A stretch of 64,000 nucleotides of DNA from Ilex aquifolium (taxonomy: Eukaryota > Streptophyta > Magnoliopsida > Aquifoliales > Aquifoliaceae): positions 39,877,744 to 39,941,743 of the forward strand of contig OX637393.1 of assembly GCA_951799425.1 (NCBI GenBank), written 5' to 3'. This document shows, in pieces, positions 25,470 to 34,904 of this stretch. Position numbers and translations under genes: made by a program. The stretch's first letter is position 1. The number at the start of each line of letters is the position of its first letter. The notes under the pieces are model-generated. The model was not told the DNA's origin, made no database searches, and saw only the letters and a list, made by a program, of their open reading frames with translations.

Positions 25470-26666
25470 ATGCCTCGCACCAAGATGGTCGGGTCAGGAC
25501 CAGAGCCCAGTTCTCCCCCTGCCATGGGTTCTGCCAGCCGCAAACGAAGTGGAGAGGGATCGAGTGTGGACCTTGAGAAGCAGAGAAAGAAGGCCAAGAG
25601 GGATGCTCGCCGCCAATTGATTGACGGTAAGAATGTGACTTGTGAACGTTCTTTGGATAGGCCTTCCCTTTCCCCCACTCATCCTGCTGTGAGAATCGTT
25701 GAGGGGCATGGGATGCAATTTTGGTTTAGGGAGGTTGTGGGATATAATTTGGCCTTGGTGAGGGAGTTTTACCGGTCATTGAATTTCATTGAGAATGATG
25801 ATGAGGGAGTGCTGAGGGCAAATGTTAGGGGTAAGATTATTGTGGTGACTCCTGCTGTCATAGCCACATGCCTTGGGGATTACCAGAGACCCCCAGCCAC
25901 ACCACCTGTTTATCCTCGCAGAATGGGTAAGCAGAAGACTAAAGAGGAGCTTGTCGAGCTGATGTATGAGGATCCTGCTACGTTCAGGGGAACCTTTCAG
26001 AGTGGGGGGTTGAAGCATGTATATGGGATTCTTAACAAACTCCTTCACTATAATCTTTACCCAAAGTTTGCTGAGAAGAAACCGAATGTGGAGAAGTTGA
26101 ACCTTCTAGATACATTTGTGTCGGGCATACCAATGGATTTTGCCCTTATCATTTGGGATGTGATGAAGGACTTTGCCACCACTGAGAAGCCGATGGCCAA
26201 TCTACCATACGGAAGCTTGGTCACCCGACTTTGTGACCATGCTAAGGTCAAGGGCTATGGACTAGAGAAATTGACCCCTCCGGAGTTTGGAGCTATCGGC
26301 AGGGCCAGCAGTCAGAAAAGGAAGGCCATGAGCCGTGGGGATCGGGCTCAGTCTGACTCTGAAGAGGATGTTGCACCTGCTGTGCCAACTATGCCATTCA
26401 AGCCTGTTGTGAAACGCTCAACCCATCAGAGACTTAGTGCTCTGGAAAAGACAACGCAGGAAATCAAGACCTCAGTGCAGGAAATGGCAACAATGTTAAA
26501 GGAGATGTATGTGCACACATTTCCTGGGAAAGCCGTCCCAGAAGTTCCGCCTGCTCCTTCAACCTCCAGAATGGATGTGGAGGAGGAAGATTCTGAGGCT
26601 GAAGAGGATGAAGAAGATGAGGGGGGGGATGAGTCTGAGGGGGATGATGAGAGTGATGGAGAGTAG
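25470..26666 (+). CDS. Athila 3' reading frame, putative plant transposon protein family
   Basis: An open frame of 398 residues begins at the ATG at 25470 (MPRTKMVGSG); a longer frame upstream lacks a good start. The N-terminus has basic clusters (RKRSGEG, KQRKKAKRDARRQ) that could target the nucleus. Residues of about 75 to 290 resemble the 'putative plant transposon protein' domain seen in the 3' frame of Athila-type elements (VREFYRSLNF, PAVIATCLGDYQRP, ILNKLLHYNLYPK, GSLVTRLCDHAKV). A coiled-coil-like stretch (RLSALEKTTQEIKTSVQEM) follows, and the tail is strongly acidic. No signal peptide or membrane segment is evident, so calling it an envelope protein is not supported. Its function is unknown. 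Confidence 0.72.
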   Translation: MPRTKMVGSGPEPSSPPAMGSASRKRSGEGSSVDLEKQRKKAKRDARRQLIDGKNVTCERSLDRPSLSPTHPAVRIVEGHGMQFWFREVVGYNLALVREFYRSLNFIENDDEGVLRANVRGKIIVVTPAVIATCLGDYQRPPATPPVYPRRMGKQKTKEELVELMYEDPATFRGTFQSGGLKHVYGILNKLLHYNLYPKFAEKKPNVEKLNLLDTFVSGIPMDFALIIWDVMKDFATTEKPMANLPYGSLVTRLCDHAKVKGYGLEKLTPPEFGAIGRASSQKRKAMSRGDRAQSDSEEDVAPAVPTMPFKPVVKRSTHQRLSALEKTTQEIKTSVQEMATMLKEMYVHTFPGKAVPEVPPAPSTSRMDVEEEDSEAEEDEEDEGGDESEGDDESDGE

Positions 26667-26969
26667 TTGTTATTTGGAATTTTTTGTGTTTTGTTTCTTT
26701 TTGTTTAAGGATTAGGTGAAGTTGGGGAGGGGAGATTAGGTTTGTCTTTTGATTGTTCATCTCAATGTCCTACTCCGTTTTGTACTCCAACTGTTATCAC
26801 AATTTATGAAACCACAGTTTTTCCTTTTGCTCATGGTTTATGTTGATAATTGCATTTTGATTTTTACTTTTCTTTTGATGAGAAGGTTGTTTAAATTGAT
26901 TGATTGTGTGACTTTTGGTTGTTTTGGTTGTGCTGGGAAATGAACAGTTTGCTAAGGGACTAGCAAAAC

Positions 26970-26984
26970 TTAAGTTGGGGGGTG
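26970..26984 (+). other. polypurine tract of the Athila-like element
   Basis: TTAAGTTGGGGGGTG directly precedes the TGATTAGCAC start of the 3' LTR. Confidence 0.85.
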
Positions 26985-28816
26985 TGATTAGCACACAACT
27001 TTGCATATCTTTAAGATGCTAATTAACTCATTTCACTTACTTTAGAGCTTTAAATTATGTACGTTATGCCACTTGAAGTCTTAACATCAAGTTGTTGTTC
27101 TTGTAGTTGAATGAAGCTAAATATGGCCTTTAAAGACCCTCCCATACCACTTGGGATGAAAGGAGTGGGAATGATAGTTCGAGGATAGATCGGGAGCAAG
27201 AAATCAAGAAATTCAGAAAAGGATGCAGAACAGTACATTTGGTACCGGTACCCAGTACCGGTACCCAAAACCTACTGGAATCGCAGTACCGGTACTCGGT
27301 ACCGGTACCAAATGGTACCGGTACCCAGTACCGGTACTGATTCCCTGAAGTGCCCAAACTCTGCAGATCTGCTCAGCTGTCTTGTGGACCCCTCCATGCT
27401 TCTCTTTGATACGCCCACCTTTCTATTCATCAGGACTCACACTCCCTTCTAGACTTGTGGATTTAAAGCATTGAATGAAGAGAGAGAGGATGGGATGAGC
27501 TGGGTAGGCAGACATGCTCTGCCACTTCCTGTCTGTCCCTGGCTGCTGCACTCCTCTGAGACAAAAACAGATGGGAGACTCCCTCTTCTCCAGAATGGGG
27601 AGTGAAGGGAAAAAGGGGCTTTTCTCCATAGCAAAGGAAATTACACCAAGAAGGCAAGTTGGGGTGCAGGGAGTTGCTGCATCTTCCTGGTCCAAGCCTG
27701 CAGACTAGGCTCTGCTGCTGAAGCTTCAGGGGATGCCCAGGCACGTTTTGGAGAAAGAAATGTTCTCCAAGGATGGGGATGACCAGGAAGCCAGATTATT
27801 CATTGAGCAGAATTTTTGTAATAGGTTTTTAGAGAGAGAAAGTCTGGGCGGAGAAGGAGATGAACAGTAGTTTCTAGAGAGAGAAAGTTGTGATTTTTGC
27901 ATATTCTTCTACTGCATTGTCTTGTAATCTTGAGTAAGACTCTTAGTAGTTCATTGAATGCCATGAATGTTGTTTTTCCTTCATGTTTTGTTAGTTCAAT
28001 GTTCATTTAATGCTTCACCATTAATGCTCCAAGTATTTCATCTTTCATAACTATGCAATGGGTTTAAATACATGTTCTTTTAGCTCATAAATTCTGATAT
28101 TTATCCACCTTAGAAGTTCATAGATTTGAATGCTCTTCCATTACATAATTATTTCCATTCCAAGTATGAGTAGCTAAATCCTCTAGTTGGCAAGACCAAG
28201 AGGGATCTCCCTTGGGGATACCATTTCAACTATTTCTCCTCTTTCCCTTTAGAGTCAAATGGTTCGTTTTGACCGGATAGAAGATGGATGTGTCGATGAG
28301 TCTTTGATAAACCGTAGGCTTAGTCACGATTCATGCTTAGATACTCATCGATTCTATCCTCGGCTTTCCGTGATTCAAGCGTTCATTCATGCTCAATAGG
28401 AGGAGTGATTTGAGTTGAGGTGGTATACCCATTGGAGTGATCTTTTGGAATTGCCAACATTTATATTATCATTACATTTTCATTAGCATAAAATTCACCA
28501 ATCAACTTTCAAGACTAAAGATTTTACATTTTTGTGTTTTACCAAATCATTTCAACCTTGATTCACTACCTTCCCTGTGGATACGACCTTGGAATACTCT
28601 TCCAAGTAACTCACGACACACGAAAGTCTCCTTGCGATTGGGGAGCATTTTTGTGCACACATATCCTATACTTACATCTTCCCATTTCCCTTTCCTCATT
28701 GCCCTTCTTTTTGACACTATCCCTAGGGGAAGAAATTCTTCTCCCCCGTCCATACATTGCATACATTGAGGGATAGTAATTAGGGGTTAGGAAAGATATC
28801 GTTTTTGTGACAATCA
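26985..28816 (+). repeat. 3' LTR of the Athila-like element
   Basis: 1832 bp. It is nearly identical to the 5' LTR except that its GGTACCGGTACC tract (27231-27338) is about 59 bp shorter. CTCTC follows at 28817-28821. Confidence 0.92.
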
Positions 28817-28821
28817 CTCTC

Positions 28822-30607
28822 TCACTATGAGTCACCCAGCAGCCCATTGCCACCAACCTCTCCGATTCCAGTATTACCTACAAGGTCGGTTCCCTCCCCA
28901 TCACCCACTACACCCTTCTGGAAGCTTTATGTAGATGGGTCATCCACCAACGGGGGTGGGGGAGCTGGACTAGTACTAATCAGCCCTCATGGTACTCCGT
29001 TGAAGTATGCCGTCTCTCTCCACTTTGCCACGTCCAACAATCAGGCTGAGTACGAGGCCCTCATATCAGGCTTGAGACTGGCATTAGAGATGGAAGCCCT
29101 CAACCTTACGGCCTTCAGTGACTCTCAACTCATAGTAAACCAAGTGAGAGGAGATTTCGAAGCAAAGGAAGAAAGGATGCAGGAGTACCTCTCAGTGGTA
29201 CAAGCTCTGCTCACAAAGTTTACCTATTTCCATATCAGTCATGTGCCTCAAGAAGAAAACGCCATGGCCGACGCCCTCGCCAAGTTCGCCTCTGCGAATC
29301 TGCTTATGGGTCCGGCACTGACAGGTCACCAGTACGAGCCTAGCACCTTCAAAACTCAAGAGAGTGATGTCCACTGCACATCCTCGGAGTCCAACTGGAT
29401 GACCCCCATCCGAGCCTACCTCGAGGAGGGAACTCTCCCAGACAATCCAATGGAAGCCAGAAAGTTGAGGACTAGATCATCCAGGTACGTCATCCTACAG
29501 AACACCCTCTATAAGAAAAGTCATTCTCTCCCACTACTCCGCTGTCTCACACCAGAGGAGGCAGACTATGCCATGAGGGAGATTCATGAGGGGATATGTG
29601 GAAATCACTCAGGAGGACGTGCATTGGCCCATAAAGCAGTCAGGCAAGGATACTATTGGCCCACCATGATCAGAGAGTCTAAAGACTTTGTCAGGAGGTG
29701 TGACAAGTGCCAACGCTTCGCGACTGTGTCCAGGCAACCACCCGAAGAGCTCACCACCATCCAAAGCCCATGGCCTTTCTCCATGTGGGGGATCGACATC
29801 CTGGGTCCCCTCCCAGTAAGCCGAGGCCAATGCAAATTCGTGGTCATCGCCATAGACTACTTCACTAAGTGGGCTGAAGCTGAAGCCCTAGCTAGGATCA
29901 CAGACCAGAAGATAAAGGATTTTATACGGAGGAGTCTGGTCTGTCGCTTTGGGGTACCACATGCAATTGTAAGCGACAACGCCAAGCAGTTTGATAACAG
30001 ACTACTCAACAATTTCTGTGCAGATCTCCAGATCAAGCAACCCCACTCCAGCCCTGCCCATCCACAGGCAAACGGCCAAGCAGAGGTCACTGTCAGGACC
30101 ATACTCCGCAACTTGAAAGCCAGACTCGAAGCCGCGAAAGGGAAGTGGGTAGACGAACTCCCAGGAGTGCTATGGGCCTATCGGACGACACCAAGAAGTC
30201 CTACATGCGAGACCCCATTTTCCCTATCCTATGGGACAGAGGCTGTGATACCCGTTGAAATCGGGGTACACTCCCTTAGGGTTCAGTTTCATGACCCTAC
30301 CAGTAACGAAGAAGGTCTCCGCATCAACCTCGACTTGGTAGAGGAGGAAAGGGAAATACCCATGCTCAGGAATGCAGAGTACAAGCGTCGCATGACCAAG
30401 TACTACAACTCGAGGGTGAAGCCTCGCTCCTTCTTACCCGGGGACTTGGTCCTAAAGAAGGTCATCCTGGCTACCAAGGACTCCAGGGAAGGAAAACTGG
30501 GACCCAACTGGGAGGGACCCTACACGGTCATAGAGGTAGTGAGACCAGGTACCTACAGAATCCAGAATTTTGAAGGAAAGGTCCTGGGCCACCCCTGGAA
30601 TGCATAA
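28822..30607 (+). pseudogene. Tat second RNase H and integrase (fossil part)
   Basis: This is the continuation of the Tat pol after the nested insertion. About 28920-29310 encodes an archaeal/plant-type RNase H with the acidic residues in LYVDGSST, NNQAEYEAL, FSDSQLI and NAMADALA. This extra RNase H is diagnostic for the Tat lineage. The integrase follows: a zinc region (EIHEGICGNHSGG to CDKCQR) at about 29575-29720 and a core with WGIDILGPLP, IVSDNAKQFDN and HPQANGQAEV near 29790-30090. A C-terminal part (GDLVLKKV, GPNWEGPYTV) ends near 30607. The enzymes would trim and copy element DNA and insert it into chromosomes. Confidence 0.87.
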
Positions 30608-30904
30608 CATTTAAAGAAATACTACCAGTAGCTGGGGGCAGTAGGTCATGAGTTGGTGTCCACTGTTTAGACTATTTGCCTTTTTACCTTAGTCAATTTC
30701 TCATGTTAGTTGATTTTCTCCGAGTATCCACTTTGGATTATGAAATAAAATTTCTTAGTTTTTTCTCAAAAGGTTGTGTTTCATTCAAAATTCTAGAAGC
30801 TTTTACAAAAGAGTTAGACATCGACTGACATTTCATGCAAAGAAGCTTCTACAAAAGAGTTAAACATAGTCTGACAAGCAAAAAGTACAAAGTGTCGCCC
30901 CCTA
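30608..30904 (+). other. Tat spacer between sense pol and antisense block
   Basis: Non-coding spacer. It contains a 30-bp-scale direct repeat of AGAAGCTTYTACAAAAGAGTT at about 30796 and 30842. Confidence 0.6.
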
Positions 30905-30906
30905 CT

Positions 30907-33436
30907 AACCCTCACTGCCTCCACTCACATAGTCGCCCTCATCATCAGACTCAGGGGCCTCGTAAGGCTTGAGGTCAGAAAGATTGCAGTAAGGGTATGC
31001 TACTGAAGCCTTCCTCCTAAGCTCTTCATAGCCGTTAACGAAGGCGCTAGCCCTGGCCCTCTCAGCAGCATCCCTCTGGGCCTCTGCCCTGGTAGCTCTC
31101 TCAAGCGCTACGTGAAGGTCAGCCTCAAGTTGAGTAACTTTCTCCTGTGACAGCCTCAACTGCTCAGCAGCACTCTCTCGCGTCTGCCGCTCGAGCTCTA
31201 GTTGCTTCTCGACATCCTCTCGTGCCTGTCGAGCTAGCTCCACGGCATTCTCTCGTGCCTGCCGCTCATGCCGAAGCCGCTCCTCAGTAGTCTCGCGTGC
31301 CTGCTTCTCCATCGCCTGACCATGGACTGCATCCCCAATAGTCAGGGTATGGTTAAAGAGATAAGGCAAGGCAACAGCCACCTATTAGCATTCAAAGATA
31401 AAAAGGGATGAAGAACTAAGTCAAGATATAATAAATAAAGTCACATGCAAAGCAGGAATGTAAGACATACCAAGGCGAAACCCTCTACGGTGGCGTTAAC
31501 CACGCCCTGGGGACCTAGGGAGGCAATCTCTTTAGCTTCAGCGCCGGTCACAAAGGTACAGAACCTCTCCTTTGCCAACTCCACATCATGTAGCATGGAC
31601 GCTGAGGCGTGGCCCTGGGAAATACGAGGGCCACCCCTCGGAGGTGATGGAATATCAGTCGGAGAGGGGGGAGGAGCATAGCCGAGCTCTGCCTCCGCAA
31701 GACCACCCAAACTAGGGGCATCTATCCTCGCCCTCTTGGGAGAAGGAGGAGAAGGAGAAGGAACTGTCCTGGAGACACACACTTCTTCCACAAAAGACCT
31801 GACAAGTGGAGGGCCTAGAAAAAACCAGTGTAAGCCAATGAATCCTACCATACAGTCTATTCAAAGGGACTAGTCGATAGACAAATACCTTTCTTCTTCG
31901 GTCTCAAGGAGGCTGTGGAACAACCAACTACTGACATGATCTCGGAGTGCTCCCTAGTTGGGTTGTTAATGACCATCTCAAGTAGCCCCTTCTGGTCATC
32001 GGTGAGGGTCGGCGGAGCTGCAAGAGAACATTCATCATAAGAATAAGCACATGGTTGCACTTGACAATCAAAGCAGAAGTCAAAAGTTAGAATCCTTACC
32101 CTGCTTAGTTTCTGGAATCGTACTCCAACGGGTAGGCACCCTGGCACGATCAGACTCGGAGGCCCACTCGCCCCCAACAAAAAAGAACTTCTTCTTCCAA
32201 TTGTGATGATTGGAGGTGAGCCCAGTGATAAACTTTCTATTCCCTAACCTTGGGGAAAATCGATACCACCCCTGGTGTGGAACGGGGTTCTCTAGAAGTA
32301 GATAGGTAACCAAGAACTCCTCAAACGGTGGAGGGGCACTAGCTCCGTGTGTCAACCGCCACAGTGTAAAGAAAGCTAATAAAACTCTCCAACCATTCGG
32401 AGCCAGCTTCCCGGGAACTAATGAAAGATGCTCCAAGACCCGACATATGGGCCCGGGAATCGGGAACCTCAGACCCGCCTCTAAGGCTCCCTCATAAAGA
32501 ACTATATCATCCGGGGAATCGCAGCAAGCTGACTCATCAGTCTCCGCATGACGGCACAGTACCGAGGGAGGAATACGGTACATGGAAACTAACTCCAAAA
32601 TATCCTCGTCAGACTTAAAATAGCTAAAGAGAGAGGCTACCATAGAACGACTGCCTCCGTCATCAATCGGACCTTCCCCAGGATCCCTGGCAATCTCCTG
32701 CTCATCTGGATAAAAATGTATGGAGAGATAACATTATGTTCTTATTAAAAAGAGTACCTATGCTAAGGAAAGAGCAAAGAAGTACCGGGAATCTACCTTG
32801 AGAGCCGGGATCATCCACATCGTTGATCGATCGCTTCCCGGACCGGTGAAGAGGAGGCTGAACCACGCCTGGGGCACCGCCCAGCGCATCCTTGGCACCT
32901 CCTGAAGTGCCTATGGCACTGCCCAGTCCAAGACGGACATCCTCTGCGTCTCTTGAAGATCCACTCTGCTGCTCGCCTAGGCGTGGCGTCCCTCTAGATA
33001 TGCCAAAAGGATTATCTGAAATCCTCGTACTCACGCCTGACCCCCCACAGATGGTACCAAAGGGTCTCTCATTGGTCACCGGCGCTGCACCAAAGCCACC
33101 GCGAGAACAAGGACCAAAACGGCCGAAGCCCAAAGGGGAGCCGCCCACGGAGGACCCGTCAGTTCGCCCTTTCCCACTGCCTGCACTGCGAAGTACACTG
33201 CCTGGACTGCCACCATGGGCGCCGCCCACTCCCCCTTCCTCACGGGCGCCGCCTGGACTGCCACCATGGGCGCCGCCCACTCGTCCTTTGCCCTGGGCGC
33301 CGCCCATCTCACCTCTATCGCCAACGACACCGCCTGCCAAGCCTCCTTCCTCATGGGCGCCGCCCACCATGCCTCTCTCATGGGAGCCGCCTTCAACGTG
33401 AAGACCCTTACGGGTGAATGAGCCCCTAGTCCTCAT
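30907..33436 (-). CDS. Tat antisense reading-frame block (Transposase_28-like)
   Basis: Several open segments run opposite to gag-pol, as known for Grande-type Tat elements. In minus-strand order they are a glycine-rich N-terminal part (about 33436-32803) and a part at about 32702-32100 resembling the 'putative gypsy type transposon' domain (GLRFPIPGPICRVLEHL, KLAPNGWRVLLAF, ENPVPHQGWYRF). Short segments at about 32019-31889 and 31815-31470 follow. The last segment, about 31381-30907, is a long arginine/glutamate-rich coiled coil with an acidic tail. The gaps between segments begin GT and end AG in minus-strand sense, suggesting a spliced antisense transcript; that is inference. The function is unknown. 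A structural or regulatory protein is possible, and transposase activity is not shown. Confidence 0.68.
33200..33372. repeat. cluster of GGGCGCCGCC motifs in the antisense block
   Basis: Five or more copies of GGGCGCCGCCCA-type sequence lie within the glycine-rich part of the antisense frame. The same motif occurs four times in each Tat LTR and near 15039. Confidence 0.75.
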
Positions 33437-33730
33437 GTTTTCAAGTAATGAAAGAAGAAAGTGGGGGAAGGAAGGAAAAATGAGCTGAACAGTATTTCTG
33501 AGAGCCCCTTAAATAGAGGAGGAAGACCTTTAAGCTTCTTAAGGAAGCCTTACAAAGCTTCTTGAGGAAGCCTTAATAAGCTTCTTAAAGAAGTCTAGTT
33601 GGTTTAGCTTTTTGATAAACTCGGAAGAACAGTAATCTCTATTTATAGAGAAACAGGAAAATCTCGACTCAACCAAATGGAGACGGATCACATGCCCTCG
33701 ACCCCTGCCTTTCGAAAAATCAGAGCCTCG

Positions 33731-33745
33731 GGCATGGGGGGCAAA
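33731..33745 (+). other. polypurine tract of the Tat element
   Basis: GGCATGGGGGGCAAA directly precedes the TGATGAGCCC start of the 3' LTR. Confidence 0.85.
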
Positions 33746-34562
33746 TGATGAGCCCAAATTCTACTGGGCCGAAGTCCAATTCAAGTGAACCAAAGAAGCC
33801 CAAAGAAGCTTCCAAGCCGAAGATTGGGCCAACCCACACTGAGTCCAATTCACCAAAACACTAGGAGACAAGGTCCAGGAGACCCAAGGACCCAAGTGGA
33901 CGCCGCCCACCTAAGCCCCGAATGGGCGCCGCCCACCTTGCCCCAAGTGGGCGCCGCCCACCTAGCCCCCCTTGGGCGCCGCCCAGTGCAGAGCCCTGGT
34001 CGGTCCTCTTTCGTCCTCTTTTACTTCAATTCAAGTCCAAGTCACACCAAGCTCAAAACGAGGGATAAGCCCAATCCAGCTGGGAGTCCTCCTCCGAAAG
34101 AATAGGGGCACGAGGGAGAAATCATCGGGATAAAGATTGAGAAGATCAAGTCCTACCAGAATAGAACTTACCAAAATGGTAGAGTCCTACCATAACTGTA
34201 CTTATTAAATTATAGTGACCGCCTCACCGCCTCTCCCAACCTATATAATGTAAGTCCTCTCCATATGAAGGACACACCTTGAAACCCCTACACTTACCCT
34301 CATACACACTGCTCTCTCTCTAGAAGCACTGTAACTCTCCGGTGACTGATATTTTATCAATAAAGAACACCGGCCGTCGCTACCATTCCAGAGAGTGGAC
34401 GTAGGTCATCCGAGACCGAACCACTATAATTCCCTGCGTTGATCTGCTGTTTACTGTTTTAATTCCCTTGATTGCCATTGATTACTCGGTTACTACTCAT
34501 TAATTGCATCATTATTCATACTTGATTGTTGATCTTGCCAAATACAATTTTGTGCATCATCA
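33746..34562 (+). repeat. 3' LTR of the Tat element
   Basis: 817 bp, the same length as the 5' LTR. About nine differences are seen, all transitions. AATAT follows at 34563-34567. Confidence 0.9.
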
Positions 34563-34904
34563 AATATAATAATAAATTAATAATTATTTTAAAAAATTAG
34601 GCAGATTTTTTTTTTTTAATGACAACCACAGAATATATATATATATTATTTTTAGTGATAGCCACATATTTTTTTTTTTTTAAATTTAGTGAAAGTCACC
34701 AAAAATATAATAATAAATTAAAACTAAACGGGTTAAACGAGTCGTGTCGTGTTACCCGTTTATTAAATGGTTCGTGTTCGTGTTGAGGTTTTTCACCCGT
34801 TTATTAAACGGGTCGTGTATAGGTTTACATGTTTTTTACCCGTCACTCGTTTAACCCAACACGTAACCGTTTAACCCGACACGTTTGACACTCCTAACGA
34901 GGAT

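Larger units (their letters stand above)
15106..28816 (+). mobile_element. Athila-like Gypsy retrotransposon nested in the Tat element
   Basis: Its LTRs are 15106-16996 (1891 bp) and 26985-28816 (1832 bp). The 5-bp target duplication CTCTC is intact on both sides. A tRNA-Asp-type primer site follows the 5' LTR and a purine tract precedes the 3' LTR. Inside are gag-pol (17155-22893), a long spacer, a palindromic minisatellite and an extra 3' reading frame (25470-26666) of the kind found in Athila elements. Outside the minisatellite the LTRs differ at about three sites in roughly 1.77 kb (0.17%), suggesting less than 0.1 million years. It is the youngest layer of the nest. It is broken, with about three breaks in gag-pol. 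Confidence 0.92.
10333..34562 (+). mobile_element. Tat-lineage Gypsy retrotransposon with antisense block, hosting an Athila insertion
   Basis: 817-bp LTRs at 10333-11149 and 33746-34562 have TGATGA and TCATCA ends. The target duplication AATAT is intact at 10328-10332 and 34563-34567. Inside are a primer site, gag, protease, reverse transcriptase and RNase H, then the nested Athila element (15106-28816). A second archaeal-type RNase H, the integrase, a block of antisense frames and the purine tract GGCATGGGGGGCAAA follow. The second RNase H and antisense block mark the Tat lineage. Without the nested element it is about 10.5 kb. The LTRs differ at about nine sites (1.1%), suggesting roughly 0.4 million years. 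It is broken, with about two or three breaks apart from the nested insertion. Confidence 0.9.
10148..34896. mobile_element. hAT-type non-autonomous element, split by a nested Tat insertion
   Basis: The two halves (10148-10332 and about 34568-34896) make an element of roughly 0.51 kb. Its ends are inverted: TAGGTCTGTCAAA on the left against TAGGAGTGTCAAA, read inward from the right. An 8-bp direct repeat flanks it, ATGAGGAT at 10140-10147 and ACGAGGAT at 34897-34904, with one C/T difference. Eight-base duplications are typical of hAT transposons. Both halves hold many copies of AACGGGT and GTGTCGTG-like motifs near the ends, as expected of transposase-binding repeats. There is no transposase, so movement would need one supplied elsewhere. 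It sits in or beside a receptor-like-protein pseudogene. Confidence 0.82.

Noticed and set aside
32892-33401. Plus-strand proline/alanine-rich frame of 169 residues
   Set aside because: It is the complement of the glycine-rich antisense segment and owes its openness to the GGGCGCCGCC motif.
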